This document shows positions 19,708 to 29,612 of a stretch of DNA of 64,000 nucleotides, piece by piece. A model generated the notes under the pieces. It saw nothing but the letters and a program-made list of their open reading frames with translations. It ran no database searches and was not told where the DNA came from. Every line of letters starts with the position of its first letter. The first letter of the stretch is position 1. Source of the stretch: Azospirillum sp. TSH100. Its GTDB lineage: Bacteria; Pseudomonadota; Alphaproteobacteria; Azospirillales; Azospirillaceae. The stretch lies in the NCBI RefSeq assembly GCF_004923295.1, contig NZ_CP039634.1, positions 1,640,001 to 1,704,000 on the forward strand, written 5' to 3'. The position numbers and the translations under genes are program-made.

Positions 19708-21360
19708 TTATTCCACTGTCTCCCTTTTGTCGCCCGCCCGGTCAACGGCGCATAGGTTCAGGGTCTCACCCAGATTGTTGGGGATCGGCCGGCAGCGCTG
19801 CTGGTCCACCCGCAGGCCGAGCAGCTCGGCCGCCTTCGCCGCGCCCGGCGTGTCAGGGATGGTGCTCAGCATCAGGACGGGGCCGCGGTGCGAGGCGACC
19901 TTGTCCTTCATGATGGCGAGATAGCCGTTGCCGACCGAATCCGGCTGCAGGAAGTTGGACTGGATGCGCACGAAGGTGACCCGCTCCGGGAAGGATGGGA
20001 TGACGTGCGAAATCGCCCAGTAGCCGGCCATCAGCACCATGGTGTCGTCCGGATTGCCGATCGGCGGCACCTCGGCCGTCACCCACCTGCCGTCTGCACC
20101 ATTCGGCCAGGCGACCCGCCCCCAGTCGGCCGGCTGCACCGTCAGCTGCACCAGCGCCAGCAGCGCAACGGCCAGTCCGATGCGCAGTCGCCGTGCCAGC
20201 GGCAGCAGCCCGACCGCCATCACCAGCCCCAGCGGGGCCAGCATCTCCAGCGGCACCAGATAGCGGTAGATGCAGAACATCACCACCCACAGCGCGTAGG
20301 TGACGGTCATCGCCGTCAGCAGGAACCGCGTCGCCGGCGCAGCCGTCAGCCAAACGTTCCGTTTCCCCGACAGGCCGGCGCCGATCGCGCAGACGACCCC
20401 GGCCGGCACCAGCACGAACAGCGCCAGCACCCGCAGGTCGAAGAACGGCACCTCGCCCACCGTCAGGGGAGAAAAGGTGAAGACGAAGGGGAAGAACAGC
20501 CGCTGCCACAGGCCGGGAGGGAAGAAGCTGACATTGACATAGTCGGACAACGCGGCGAAGGGCGACTTGAAGATGTGGTTCATGTGCGGGAAGACCGGGT
20601 TCCCGTAATCGTGCCAAAGATGGGCCATCCACACGCCGCCGCCCAGCGCCAGCCCGACCAGCACGCCGATGCCGAAGAAGAAGGCCAGCCACAACCGACG
20701 CCACGGCCGGGCGGGCAGGGCCAGGAAGCCCAGGCACAGCCCGACCGCATAGATCACGGTCGGGTTCTTCAGCCCCATCGCCGCCCCGGCCAGCAAACCG
20801 GCCGCGGCGACCCGGGCGAAGCTGGACAGCGCCCGGCCGTCGAGGATGCCCGGTAGGCTGCCGGCGACCACCGCCGCCGCACCCAGCACGCCCAGGCTGA
20901 CCACATTGTCCTGGAAGGTGGTGCCGATCAGCCCCAGCGTCCCGCCGCCCAGCCCGCCCATCACCGCGAGCGCCATGGCGACCAGCGTCCGTTTCAGGGC
21001 CGGAACGTTTCTCAGGCAAAATGATGCCAGCAGATACAGCAGCGACAGATTGATGCCTTGAAGAGTTCCCCACAGGAAGCCCGCCACCCGCGCCGGCAGA
21101 TGGGTCGCCAGCCAATAGAAAGGCACGTCGAGGAAGGGGCTGTAGAAGGTCGGCATCTGCGCCGCCAGCAGATCGCGGCCGATCCGCCCGGTCAGCATCG
21201 CATAGCCGTTGTACCAGTGGTAATTCCGCAGATCCCAGTTGGCATCCATCCCGAAGGCCAGCGTCAGCAGCCCATAGGCTGGCGGTGCCAGCAGCAGGAA
21301 GGCGATGCCGATCAGGCGGGCGCTGTGGTCGTCATCATGTCTCGGCATCGGATCGGGCAT
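19708..21360 (-). CDS. Multipass inner-membrane protein, possible GT-C glycosyltransferase
   Basis: The protein has 550 residues and about ten to twelve hydrophobic segments. An early soluble loop after TM1 contains NWDLRNYHWYNGYA, and a C-terminal periplasmic-type domain (about 440-550) follows. The first loop with acidic residues resembles GT-C polyprenyl-dependent glycosyltransferases, but I cannot point to a secure catalytic motif. It lies upstream of the GT2/GtrA pair on the same strand, which suggests they act together on an envelope glycan. The start codon may be 21360 or 21348. Confidence 0.75.
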   Translation of the reverse strand: MPDPMPRHDDDHSARLIGIAFLLLAPPAYGLLTLAFGMDANWDLRNYHWYNGYAMLTGRIGRDLLAAQMPTFYSPFLDVPFYWLATHLPARVAGFLWGTLQGINLSLLYLLASFCLRNVPALKRTLVAMALAVMGGLGGGTLGLIGTTFQDNVVSLGVLGAAAVVAGSLPGILDGRALSSFARVAAAGLLAGAAMGLKNPTVIYAVGLCLGFLALPARPWRRLWLAFFFGIGVLVGLALGGGVWMAHLWHDYGNPVFPHMNHIFKSPFAALSDYVNVSFFPPGLWQRLFFPFVFTFSPLTVGEVPFFDLRVLALFVLVPAGVVCAIGAGLSGKRNVWLTAAPATRFLLTAMTVTYALWVVMFCIYRYLVPLEMLAPLGLVMAVGLLPLARRLRIGLAVALLALVQLTVQPADWGRVAWPNGADGRWVTAEVPPIGNPDDTMVLMAGYWAISHVIPSFPERVTFVRIQSNFLQPDSVGNGYLAIMKDKVASHRGPVLMLSTIPDTPGAAKAAELLGLRVDQQRCRPIPNNLGETLNLCAVDRAGDKRETVE

Positions 21361-21455
21361 CGATCGGGCGGGCCTTCGTTCGTTCAGGTGGGCACGGCAG
21401 ATTGGCTGGCGCCTTGGTATGCGGCCCGGCCGCCGGCCGCAAGGGGCGGTGCGGG

Positions 21456-22361
21456 TCAGCCCGAAATTGCCGGGCCGTCCTGCCCGCGTAGCCAGTCGGC
21501 CAGACCGGGCAGGGCGACATGGTCGCGGTGGCGGTGCTCCAGCAGGAAATAGCGACCGGTCTCCGCTGCCGGACAGCCGGGGACCGGCACCAGCCTCCCG
21601 TCAGCCAACTGCCGCTCGATGAACAGCAGCGGTACCAGGGCTATTCCCAGACCATCCTCCGCCGCCTGGATGGCGACATAGGTATGGTCGACCTCCAGCC
21701 GGTTGCGCAGCCGGTCGGCTCCGATGCGGTTGGCGGCGCACCAGTGCGGCCACAGGTCCGGCCGCGCCCGAATGGCGATGACGGTGTGGCCGGCCAGCCC
21801 GTCCGGCATCGCGGCGCCATCCAGCTCCGCCAGCAGCCGCGGGCTGCATACCGGCGCCGACCGCTCCGCCATCAGCGGATGAGGCGTGAGTCCGGCGAAA
21901 TGTCCGGGATCGCGGCGGATGGCGTAATCGAGCGGGCGCGACAGGTCGATGCGGTCGGGGGCGGTGAACAGCGACAGCTCGACATCGGGGAAGGCCGCCT
22001 TGAAGGCGGGCAGGCGCGGCAGCAGCCAATGCATGGCGAAGGTCGGGATGCAGTCCAGGTGCAGGACACGCCCGTCGCCGGCCTCGCGCAGGCTGCCGGT
22101 GGCCGTCGCCAGCTGGTCGAACAGCTCGGCCACCCGAACGAAATAGCGCGCGCCGACCAGGGTTAGACGCACCTGCCGCCGCGAGCGGTCGAACAGGTCC
22201 AGCCCCAGCCACTCCTCCAGCAGGCACACCTGCCGGCTGACCGCCCCGGTGGTGACGCACAGCTCCTCGGCGGCGGCGCGGAAGCTGCCGTGGCGGGCAG
22301 CGGCGACGAAGGCGCGCAGCGCATTGAGCGGGGGAAGCGAAGTGTTCGGTCGGTCGGCCAT
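21456..22361 (-). CDS. LysR-family transcriptional regulator (GcvA-like)
   Basis: The protein has 301 residues: an N-terminal winged helix-turn-helix (about 10-68: LNALRAFVAAARHGSFRAAAEEL then TGAVSRQVCLLEEWLG) and a periplasmic-binding-like effector domain (about 92-290). SLPPLNALRAF and the two-domain pattern fit the GcvA/AmpR subgroup. It is divergent from the MFS gene at 22466, with 104 bp between, so it probably controls that carrier and itself. The start at 22361 is preferred over an in-frame TTG at 22379. Confidence 0.88.
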   Translation of the reverse strand: MADRPNTSLPPLNALRAFVAAARHGSFRAAAEELCVTTGAVSRQVCLLEEWLGLDLFDRSRRQVRLTLVGARYFVRVAELFDQLATATGSLREAGDGRVLHLDCIPTFAMHWLLPRLPAFKAAFPDVELSLFTAPDRIDLSRPLDYAIRRDPGHFAGLTPHPLMAERSAPVCSPRLLAELDGAAMPDGLAGHTVIAIRARPDLWPHWCAANRIGADRLRNRLEVDHTYVAIQAAEDGLGIALVPLLFIERQLADGRLVPVPGCPAAETGRYFLLEHRHRDHVALPGLADWLRGQDGPAISG

Positions 22362-22465
22362 CCGTTGAATTTTTCTCAACGGTCATCGCAGAACAAGTCG
22401 TTTTTCGCGCCATCGCCCTGCCGTTACCGTAGGGCTGTGGCGCGATCGGCAGAAAGTGGCGGAGC

Positions 22466-23668
22466 GTGGACGGAAAAGCGGGACCGGTGGTGCCGGCGCG
22501 GCTGGTGTGGGCGCTGGGGACGTCGCAGCTTCTCTGCTGGGGCGTGTCCTATTACCTGATCGGCCTGTTCGGCGAGGTGATGGCGGCCGACCTGGGGCAG
22601 GGGTTGCCGGCGATCCATGGCGGCTTCACCCTGGCCCTGGTGGTGATGGGGCTGGTGTCGTCTGCCGTCGGCCGCGCCATCGACCGGCGGGGCGGCCGGG
22701 CGGTGATGGTCGCCGGCTCCCTCCTGATGGCGGCGGGCTGCGTCGGGCTGGCGCTGGCCCACGGGCTGGTCCTTTACTATGCCTCCTGGGTGCTGCTCGG
22801 CCTCGCCATGCGGATGGCGCTGTACGATGCCGCCTTCGCCGCGCTCGCCCGCATCGGCGGTCGGGCGGCGCGTACGCCGATCTCGCAGATCACCTTGCTG
22901 GGCGGCCTGGCCTCCAGCCTCATGTGGCCGGTCGGGCAATGGTTGGCGGACGGCCTGGGCTGGCGCGGTGCGCTGTGCATGTACGCGCTGCTGGCGCTGG
23001 CGACCATACCGCTTCACCTGTTGATCCCGCCGGATCGTCATGCCGAACCGGTGCCGGCGGACGGTCGCATGCCCGGAATGCCGGCCCCGGCCCCGCCGTC
23101 CTCCACGCTCGCGGCCATCCTCTATGCGCTGATCATGGCGCTGACCGGCATGCTGAATTCCGGCCTGTCGGCCCACATGATCGGCATGCTGGCCGGGCTG
23201 GGCATGCTTCCGGCGCTGGCAGTCTGGGTGTCCACCCTGCGTGGCGTCGGCCAGTCGGCGGCACGGCTGGCGGAGATTCAGTTCGGCAAGCGGCTGTCGG
23301 CCTTCGGCCTCGCCATCCTGGCGACCGGGCTGATCGTGCCCTGCTTCCTGCTGCCGGTGGGATTCGGCGCGGCGCCGGCGGCGGGCATCGGCTTCGCGCT
23401 GCTGTTCGGGGCGGGCAACGGGTTGGTCACCATCGTGCGCGGCGCCCTGCCGCTGGCCCTGTTCGACCCGGCCCGCTATGGCCAGATCGTGGGGCGCCTG
23501 ATCACCCCCGGCTTCTTCGTCTCCGCCCTGGCGCCGCTGCTCTACGCGCTGGTGATCGAGCATTTCGGCGATGCGGCGGCGCTGTGGATGTCTTTCCTGC
23601 TGGCATTGGCGGCACTGGCGGCGGCGCTGGTCCTGGCGCTGCGTTTCGGCGGGCGAAACCGGGCCTGA
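22466..23668 (+). CDS. Major facilitator superfamily transporter
   Basis: The protein has 400 residues and about twelve hydrophobic helices in two halves split by a central loop (about 185-215). The MFS loop-2-3 signature is recognisable in GRAIDRRGGRAVMVAG. The gene starts with GTG, directly preceded by GGCGGAGC. The substrate cannot be read from the sequence. Divergent orientation to the LysR gene suggests substrate-responsive control. Confidence 0.82.
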   Translation: MDGKAGPVVPARLVWALGTSQLLCWGVSYYLIGLFGEVMAADLGQGLPAIHGGFTLALVVMGLVSSAVGRAIDRRGGRAVMVAGSLLMAAGCVGLALAHGLVLYYASWVLLGLAMRMALYDAAFAALARIGGRAARTPISQITLLGGLASSLMWPVGQWLADGLGWRGALCMYALLALATIPLHLLIPPDRHAEPVPADGRMPGMPAPAPPSSTLAAILYALIMALTGMLNSGLSAHMIGMLAGLGMLPALAVWVSTLRGVGQSAARLAEIQFGKRLSAFGLAILATGLIVPCFLLPVGFGAAPAAGIGFALLFGAGNGLVTIVRGALPLALFDPARYGQIVGRLITPGFFVSALAPLLYALVIEHFGDAAALWMSFLLALAALAAALVLALRFGGRNRA

Positions 23669-23850
23669 TCGCGACGATCCGCAAGGGTTCGCGCAACAAT
23701 GATGCGTGACGGTGCATTCATGCATGCCTGTTCGCTCATTGCGTGCCGGGAAAAGGGCAAGCTTCCTCTGGCAATGGCCTGTTCGGTCTGCTATTCACCA
23801 CGCTCTGCATGCGCACGCTTGCGCCTTCTTGCGCGACAGGATTTCTGGCG

Positions 23851-24462
23851 ATGGAAAAGTTCACGGTTCTCACCGGCGTTGCGGCGCCGCTGCCGATGAT
23901 CAACGTCGACACCGACATGATCATACCCAAGCAGTTCCTGAAGACCATCAAGCGGACGGGGCTTGGCAAGCATCTGTTCGACGAGATGCGTTACACCCCC
24001 GATGGGCAGGAGATCCCGGACTTCGTCCTGAACAAGCCGGCCTACCGCAAGGCCAGCATCATGGTGGCGGGTGACAATTTCGGCTGCGGCTCCTCGCGCG
24101 AGCATGCGCCGTGGGCGCTGGCCGATTTCGGCATCCGCTGCATCATCGCCCCCAGCTTCGCCGACATCTTCTACAACAACTGTTTCAAGAACGGCATCCT
24201 GCCGATCAAGTTGCCGAAGGAGCAGGTCGACCTGCTGCTCGACGACGCATCGCGCGGGTCGAACGCCGTCATCACGGTCGACCTTGAGAAGCAGACCATC
24301 ACCGGCCCGGACGGCGGCACCATCTCCTTCGAGCTGGACCCCTTCCGCAAGCATTGCCTGCTGAACGGCCTGGACGACATCGGCCTGACGCTGCAGCAGT
24401 CGGCCCATATCGACGGGTACGAGGGCAAGCAGCGCGCCGGCCAGCCGTGGATGTGGGGCTGA
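23851..24462 (+). CDS. leuD: 3-isopropylmalate dehydratase small subunit
   Basis: With LeuC, it isomerises 2- to 3-isopropylmalate in leucine synthesis. It has 203 residues. The swivel-domain signatures [21 protein letters not shown] and [16 protein letters not shown] are present. The ATG at 23851 has AGGA about 8 nt upstream. leuB follows 73 bp later on the same strand; leuC is not in the window. The 182 bp upstream of it hold no gene I can support. Confidence 0.97.
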   Translation: MEKFTVLTGVAAPLPMINVDTDMIIPKQFLKTIKRTGLGKHLFDEMRYTPDGQEIPDFVLNKPAYRKASIMVAGDNFGCGSSREHAPWALADFGIRCIIAPSFADIFYNNCFKNGILPIKLPKEQVDLLLDDASRGSNAVITVDLEKQTITGPDGGTISFELDPFRKHCLLNGLDDIGLTLQQSAHIDGYEGKQRAGQPWMWG

Positions 24463-24535
24463 CCGCCTTACGTCCTCCTCCGATCCTCTTCAACTTCTGT
24501 CTTCTTGACGTCTGACATTTGGGAGTGCGCCCGCC

Positions 24536-25651
24536 ATGGCCGCCAATAAGAAGCTTCTGTTCCTCCCCGGTGACGGTATCGGCCCGGAGGTGATGCGCCA
24601 GGTTCGCCGGGTCATCGACTGGATGGACCGCAAGCGCAAGATCACCTTCGACGTGTCCGAAGGGCTGGTCGGCGGCGCGGCCATCGACGCCCACGGCGTT
24701 CCGCTGTCCGACGCCACCCTGGCCGAGGCGCTGGCGGTGGATGCGGTGATGCTGGGTGCGGTCGGCGGTCCGAAGTGGGACAATCCGACCGACTACACCA
24801 AGCGTCCGGAAGCCGGCCTGCTGACGCTGCGCAAGGAACTGGGGCTGTTCGCCAACCTGCGCCCGGCCGTGGTGTTCGACGCGCTGGTCGACGCCTCGAC
24901 CCTGAAGGCCGACGTCATTCGCGGCCTGGACATCCTGATCGTCCGCGAGCTGACCGGCGGCGTCTATTTCGGTGAGCCGCGCGGCATCACCGACATCGGC
25001 AACGGCGAGCGTCGCGGCGTCAACACCCAGGTCTACACCACGTCGGAAATCCGCCGCGTCGCCCGCGTCGCGTTCGAGCTGGCCCGCAAGCGCGGCAACA
25101 AGCTCTGCTCGATGGAAAAGGCGAACGTCATGGAGTCCGGCCTGCTGTGGCGGCAGGAAGTGACCAAGCTGCATCAGGAAGAGTTCCAGGACGTCGAGCT
25201 GAGCCACATGTACGCCGACAACGGCGCCATGCAGCTGCTGAAGAACCCGAAGCAGTTCGACGTGATCGTCACCGACAACCTGTTCGGCGACATCCTGTCG
25301 GACGAGGCGGCGATGATGACCGGCTCGCTCGGCATGTTGCCGTCGGCCTCGCTGGGCGCCCCGGATGCCGCCGGCAACCGCAAGGCCCTGTACGAGCCGG
25401 TCCACGGTTCCGCTCCGGACATCGCCGGCCGCGATCTGGCCAACCCCTGCGCCACGCTGCTGTCCTTCGCGATGTGCCTGCGCTACTCGTTCAACCTGGA
25501 CGAGGATGCCAAGCTGATCGAGCGGGCCATCCAGAACGTGCTGGGCGGCGGCATGCGCACGTCCGACATCATGGCTCCGGGCATGGCGCGCTGCTCCACC
25601 ACCGTGATGGGCGACTCGATCCTGCGCGAGCTGGACAAGCTGGCCTCCTGA
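24536..25651 (+). CDS. leuB: 3-isopropylmalate dehydrogenase
   Basis: This NAD+-dependent oxidative decarboxylase makes 2-oxoisocaproate in leucine synthesis. It has 371 residues. Family signatures are [33 protein letters not shown], and the metal/substrate signature [31 protein letters not shown] binds NAD. A perfect terminator follows. Confidence 0.98.
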   Translation: MAANKKLLFLPGDGIGPEVMRQVRRVIDWMDRKRKITFDVSEGLVGGAAIDAHGVPLSDATLAEALAVDAVMLGAVGGPKWDNPTDYTKRPEAGLLTLRKELGLFANLRPAVVFDALVDASTLKADVIRGLDILIVRELTGGVYFGEPRGITDIGNGERRGVNTQVYTTSEIRRVARVAFELARKRGNKLCSMEKANVMESGLLWRQEVTKLHQEEFQDVELSHMYADNGAMQLLKNPKQFDVIVTDNLFGDILSDEAAMMTGSLGMLPSASLGAPDAAGNRKALYEPVHGSAPDIAGRDLANPCATLLSFAMCLRYSFNLDEDAKLIERAIQNVLGGGMRTSDIMAPGMARCSTTVMGDSILRELDKLAS

Positions 25652-25675
25652 TCGGTCCTCTGAACGGCGTTCAGA

Positions 25676-25710
25676 AAAAAGCCCCCGTCCGCGAGGATGG
25701 GGGCTTTTTC
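25676..25710 (+). terminator. Rho-independent terminator of leuDB
   Basis: Arms AAAAAGCCCCCGTCC and GGATGGGGGCTTTTT with a 4-nt loop (GCGA) end in a T run; it starts 25 bp after the leuB stop. Confidence 0.9.
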
Positions 25711-25770
25711 GTCTGCACGGGTCGCAACACTTCAATCTTCCCGGTTAATCGCCGCACTCAATCGCCGCGG

Positions 25771-26061
25771 TCAATCGCCACCCGCCGGACGCTCGGCCGT
25801 GCGTCCGCCATGGCTCGCCTGTCCGCCCTTGCGGCCGGCTTCCGCCGCCAGCGACGGGTTCTTGGAGAAGCTTCGCGAGGATGCGGGCACGCTGCGCCCA
25901 CCCTTGCGACCGGCTTCCGCCGCGAGTTCCGGGTTCTTTGAAAAGCTGCGCTTGTCGGCCGGTACGCTTTCACCGCCCTTGCTGGCGATTTGGCGTTGCC
26001 GATCAGGGTCCATCGACGCGAAGCCGCGGCCCGACGTCCGATTGCTCTCTTTCGAGGCCAT
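25771..26061 (-). CDS. KGG-repeat stress-induced protein
   Basis: This small hydrophilic protein (96 residues) has three KGG motifs: IASKGGESVP, EAGRKGGRSVP and EAGRKGGQASH. The middle of the gene is a tandem duplication: the segment around SFSKNPELAAEAGRKGG recurs as SFSKNPSLAAEAGRKGG. Such proteins (YciG/GsiB-like) are general-stress proteins, probably protecting other proteins or membranes during drying or osmotic stress. The ATG at 26061 has GGAGG 7 nt upstream. A candidate EcfG promoter lies at 26095-26119. Upstream in-frame codons to 26172 would run through that promoter and are not used. Confidence 0.85.
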   Translation of the reverse strand: MASKESNRTSGRGFASMDPDRQRQIASKGGESVPADKRSFSKNPELAAEAGRKGGRSVPASSRSFSKNPSLAAEAGRKGGQASHGGRTAERPAGGD

Positions 26062-26590
26062 AACCAACCTCCGACTGTGCCTTGCTGAATTGACAACCAA
26101 CGGGCGGCTGGCTGGTTCCTGCTTCGTCGCATTAAAATCGCCCGTTCCGTCCGCAGGCCCGAACGGTCGCACCAGGGGTTGCTCTTCCCTTTATTGGTCG
26201 GTTGTATAGTTTTCCGGCTGGCGCATTTTTCCGATAGAAGGCGAAGAATTTTATCTCGCACTCGATGGTGCTCGGCAAAGTGATCCAGGCATAGCCACCA
26301 GGGGCTACAAGCTCTGCTGTTGAAATATTTCTTGTCAAATTTCCGGAAAACAATTCAATTCAACGGAATTTCCACGAAATAACATAAAAATACCTCAGCA
26401 AGTCGGCTCGGAATATCTCGGTGATATGACAATGTTTCCGAAAACTAATACTTTGTCTTTCCAAAAAACATGACGATTTTTCTGGATTTTTTGAAGATAT
26501 CTTTAAGAAATTAGAAATGCATTCTGACGCTTGATTGTGGGGTTGGTGGATCCGATGCCGGGCGGGGTTCATTGGGCGGGGGAGGGTGCC
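26062..26590. other. Gene-free AT-rich stretch
   Basis: This 529-bp region between the KGG gene and the response regulator is strongly AT-rich from about 26215 to 26530, unlike the GC-rich flanks. Apart from the EcfG-like promoter at 26095-26119 I see no gene, convincing terminator or repeat. Short open frames here are not supported by codon pattern. Confidence 0.6.
26095..26119 (-). promoter_or_regulatory. Candidate EcfG (general stress ECF sigma) promoter of the KGG gene
   Basis: On the minus strand GGAAC (26119-26115) is followed after 16 nt by GGTT (26098-26095). This approximates the alphaproteobacterial EcfG pattern GGAAC-N16-CGTT. It lies about 34 nt upstream of the ATG. Confidence 0.45.
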
Positions 26591-26986
26591 ATGCAGACCG
26601 TGCTGGTGGTTGACGACGATCCCGTGCTGCGGCTGACGTTGCGTCGCCTTCTTGAAAGTGCGGGAGTGGGGGTTGCCGAGGCGCAGAATGGTGAAGAGGC
26701 CATGCGGCTGTTCCGGGCCAATCGGCCGGATCTGGTGATCTGCGATCTGGTGATGCCATTCGCCGACGGTCTTCAGACGATCATGCGCATGCGGCGTTTG
26801 GAACCCGCGGTCAAGATCGTCGCCATTTCCGGCGGCGGCCGCAGTAAGGCGATGGAGTTGCTGGCGGTCGCGCGGCAGATGGGGGCCGATCATGCGCTGG
26901 CGAAGCCGATCGAACGCAGCCAGATCGCGCTGATCGTGGATTTCTGCGGGCGCGATTGCGGCAGTCTGCCTTCGGGTCGTCTGTAA
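26591..26986 (+). CDS. Stand-alone response regulator receiver protein
   Basis: The protein is a single REC domain of 131 residues with no output domain. The acidic pocket is VDDD (residues 7-10), the phospho-acceptor Asp52 is in VICDLVMP, the switch Ser80 in VAISGG and Lys105 in LAKPI. The ATG at 26591 follows GGAGGG, and the longer frame from 26531 has no such site. The degenerate GGDEF/EAL-like gene begins 48 bp downstream on the same strand, so REC may control it or act in a phosphorelay. Confidence 0.88.
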   Translation: MQTVLVVDDDPVLRLTLRRLLESAGVGVAEAQNGEEAMRLFRANRPDLVICDLVMPFADGLQTIMRMRRLEPAVKIVAISGGGRSKAMELLAVARQMGADHALAKPIERSQIALIVDFCGRDCGSLPSGRL

Positions 26987-27034
26987 AGCAGCGGCGGCAG
27001 GGGGGTAGCCGGAAGTTTCAGGAGGAGTTATCGG

Positions 27035-28504
27035 GTGGTGAGGCGGACGATGGCGTCCATGCGGCGACTGGTGCGCCGATGGTTCAGTCAGACCGGAGCG
27101 GCCGGTCCGCTGCCCTCGTCGGCCGCCGGGCATTCCGCCAATACGCCAAGGACGATGCCAACGGAGGAAAGCCGGCAGGAACTGCGCGCGCTGGAGCAGC
27201 GGCTGTGGCGCTTGCTGATGCAGCCGTCGGTCGCATCGACCGGCAGGGTCCATCTGCTCGATCTCGGCATGATGCGGGATCGTTTGGGGGTGGGGTGGCC
27301 GGCCTTGCGGCCGCGGGTTCTGACCGCCGCCGACACCATCATCGATCGCTATCTGACCCGCAACGACATCCGCTTCCGAACCGCCGGCGATGACTACATC
27401 CTGGTTTTCGCCTCGCTCGAACGTCATGCGGCTGCGCTGGTCTGCGCCAGGGTTGCGCAGGAATTGCTGCAGCTCTTTCTCGGCGACGACCGTGCGGCCG
27501 ACCTCCGCGTTTCGACCGCCGTCGGCGTGTTGGATGGAAAAATCCGGTTCGAGCATGCCCTTGCGACGGTCCTTCTCGCCGAGGCGCGTCTAGGGGTGGA
27601 GCCCGCGGGCGCGCGATCCCACGAGCAGGAGAACGCCTCTGCGTCGGCCATCGGGGCGGGACAGGACGGCTTCCCCTTGATGTCCGGCGCGATCCTCTAC
27701 GCCGACGATGGGGGTGGCAAGGCCAAGCCCGTCCTGCGCCAGCTGAGGCTGTCGCCCGACGATGCCGGCCGGTTCGGCATCCGATACCGGCCGGTCTGGG
27801 ACATCGGCCAGCAGGTGATCTCCACCTACATGGGCACGCCGGTGCGCATCTTTCCCGACGAATCCTTCATCGAGGGCGTGGCGGCGCTGAATTCCCTCAC
27901 CGATGCCATGGAGATCCTGCAACTGGATGCCGATGCCCTGGTCGGGTCGGTGGAGATCCTGAACGGCCTGTTCCGCAACAAATCGCGGTTGATGATGTCG
28001 GTGCCGATCTGTTTCGAAACGCTGGCGGCCCGCCGGACCCGGCTGCCCTTCCTGGAGATCTGCCAGTCGATCCCCGACTATCTGCGCCGCTTCCTGATCT
28101 TCGAGCTTCTGCGCTTTCCGCCGGGGGTGCCGACCGGGCGGCTCAGCGAGCTGCTGCACGAGGTCAGGCCCTATTGCCGCTGGACCTTCATGCGGATGGA
28201 CTTCAAGCCGCAGAGCTTTTCCGGTCTTGCCGGCACCGGTTTGAACGGAATCACCGTGGCGATGCCGGCCGACCGCTCCGCCGAAGCCCGGCTGATGGAG
28301 GAGATGAACGGCATCGTCACCGCGGCGGAGCGCGCCGGCCTGATGATCTGCGTTACCGGCCTGTCGACCACCAGCATGGTGGTGGCCGCGCGGGCGTCGG
28401 GGGTCAAGCTGGTCGCCGGAAACCGCATCGGCCCGCCGCAGGACCGGCCGCGGTCGATGATCCGCTTCGACTGGCCCGACCTGTTCCGCGACGAGGAAGA
28501 ATGA
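27035..28504 (+). CDS. Degenerate GGDEF/EAL-like protein
   Basis: The protein has 489 residues. Residues about 65-185 resemble a GGDEF domain in which the motif is replaced by AGDD (RTAGDDYILVF, 115-125). Residues about 245-470 resemble a worn EAL domain: YRPVWDIGQQVI near the start and GVKLVAGNRIGPPQDRP near the end, without the catalytic ExL/acidic set. It is therefore unlikely to make or cut cyclic di-GMP, and may bind it or another partner. The GTG start at 27035 is selected by GGAGGAG seven bases upstream. It follows the REC gene. The domain reading is by eye and moderately sure. Confidence 0.6.
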   Translation: MVRRTMASMRRLVRRWFSQTGAAGPLPSSAAGHSANTPRTMPTEESRQELRALEQRLWRLLMQPSVASTGRVHLLDLGMMRDRLGVGWPALRPRVLTAADTIIDRYLTRNDIRFRTAGDDYILVFASLERHAAALVCARVAQELLQLFLGDDRAADLRVSTAVGVLDGKIRFEHALATVLLAEARLGVEPAGARSHEQENASASAIGAGQDGFPLMSGAILYADDGGGKAKPVLRQLRLSPDDAGRFGIRYRPVWDIGQQVISTYMGTPVRIFPDESFIEGVAALNSLTDAMEILQLDADALVGSVEILNGLFRNKSRLMMSVPICFETLAARRTRLPFLEICQSIPDYLRRFLIFELLRFPPGVPTGRLSELLHEVRPYCRWTFMRMDFKPQSFSGLAGTGLNGITVAMPADRSAEARLMEEMNGIVTAAERAGLMICVTGLSTTSMVVAARASGVKLVAGNRIGPPQDRPRSMIRFDWPDLFRDEEE

Positions 28505-28517
28505 CGGCCGGCTTTCC

Positions 28518-29387
28518 TCAGAGTGCAGCGATCGCCTCCGCCAGAGTCACCAGCCGGCGGGCATTCTCGACATGCAGGTTCTCCACCAGCTTGCCGTCGA
28601 CCAGCACCACACCCTTGCCGGATGCCGCGGCCTCCGCATGGGCGGCGATGATGCGATGGGCCTGGGCGATCTCCTCCGCATCGGGGGCGAAGGCGGTGTT
28701 GCAGGCGGCGATGGTCTTGGGGTGGATCAGCGTCTTGCCGTCGAAACCCAGCTCGCGCCCCTGTCGGCATGAGGCGGCGAAGCCTTCGTCGTCGTTCAGG
28801 TCCAGATGCACGCCGTCCAGCACGGCAAGCCCATAGGCCCGCGCCGCCAGCAGGCACAGCCCCAGGCTGGTGATCATCGGCAGCCGCTGTGCCGTGTGGG
28901 CGGCATGCAGATCCTTGGCGAGATCGGAGGTGCCGAGCACCAGCCCGCCGACGGCGGGGGAGGATGCTGCGATCTCCTTGGCGTTCAGGATGCCGAGCGG
29001 CGTCTCCATCATGCACCAGACCGTCTGTCCGGCCGGCGCGCCGGCCGCGCGCAGCACCGCCTCGGCCTGCCGCACCGCGTCGGCGCTCTCCACCTTCGGC
29101 AACAGCACGGCATCGGCGCCGCTGGCCGCCGCCATGCGCAGGTCGTCATAGCCCCACGGGGTGTTCAGCCCGTTGACGCGGATGATCAGTTCCCGCCCGC
29201 CATAACCGCCGGCGGTCAGAGCGGCGGCGATGGTGTCGCGCGCCGCCACCTTGGCATCGGGAGCGACCGCATCCTCCAGGTCGAGAATCAGCCCGTCGGC
29301 GGGCAGGCCGCGCCCCTTCTCCAAGGCGCGGGCGTTCGAGCCCGGCATATAGAGCACGCTGCGGCGGGGGCGGACGGTCGTGGCCAT
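28518..29387 (-). CDS. CitE-like acyl-CoA lyase (HpcH/HpaI family)
   Basis: The protein has 289 residues with the TIM-barrel CitE pattern: RRSVLYMPGSNARALEKGRGLPADG, the metal-binding LDLEDAV, PKVESADA, MMETPLGILNAKEIA with its metal-ligand Glu, and FDGKTLIHPKTI. No other citrate lyase subunit is near, so citrate cleavage is unlikely. (S)-malyl-CoA / beta-methylmalyl-CoA lyase or (S)-malyl-CoA thioesterase are the likely activities. It is convergent with the GGDEF/EAL-like gene (13 bp apart). Confidence 0.82.
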   Translation of the reverse strand: MATTVRPRRSVLYMPGSNARALEKGRGLPADGLILDLEDAVAPDAKVAARDTIAAALTAGGYGGRELIIRVNGLNTPWGYDDLRMAAASGADAVLLPKVESADAVRQAEAVLRAAGAPAGQTVWCMMETPLGILNAKEIAASSPAVGGLVLGTSDLAKDLHAAHTAQRLPMITSLGLCLLAARAYGLAVLDGVHLDLNDDEGFAASCRQGRELGFDGKTLIHPKTIAACNTAFAPDAEEIAQAHRIIAAHAEAAASGKGVVLVDGKLVENLHVENARRLVTLAEAIAAL

Positions 29388-29612
29388 GGCGGTATCCCGG
29401 AAATACGGATGATGGGGGGAGCCAGCTTTAGCCGCGTGTGATCACCCTGTCCATGGGCCACGCTGCCACGGCACCGCCCTGGCGTCCACCGCCCTGGCAC
29501 TCATCGCCACCCATCACGCGATCCGGCGCATGGCAGCCATGCCGCCTACCCTGGCCGTAGCAGCGGAGTCGGCGGCTTTACGGCCGGCGGACCGTCGCTT
29601 ACGCTCGGGCTC

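Noticed and set aside
26132..26353. 73-residue minus-strand frame upstream of the KGG gene
   Set aside because: AT-rich region without coding signature; it lies just beyond the candidate KGG promoter and has no clear ribosome-binding site.
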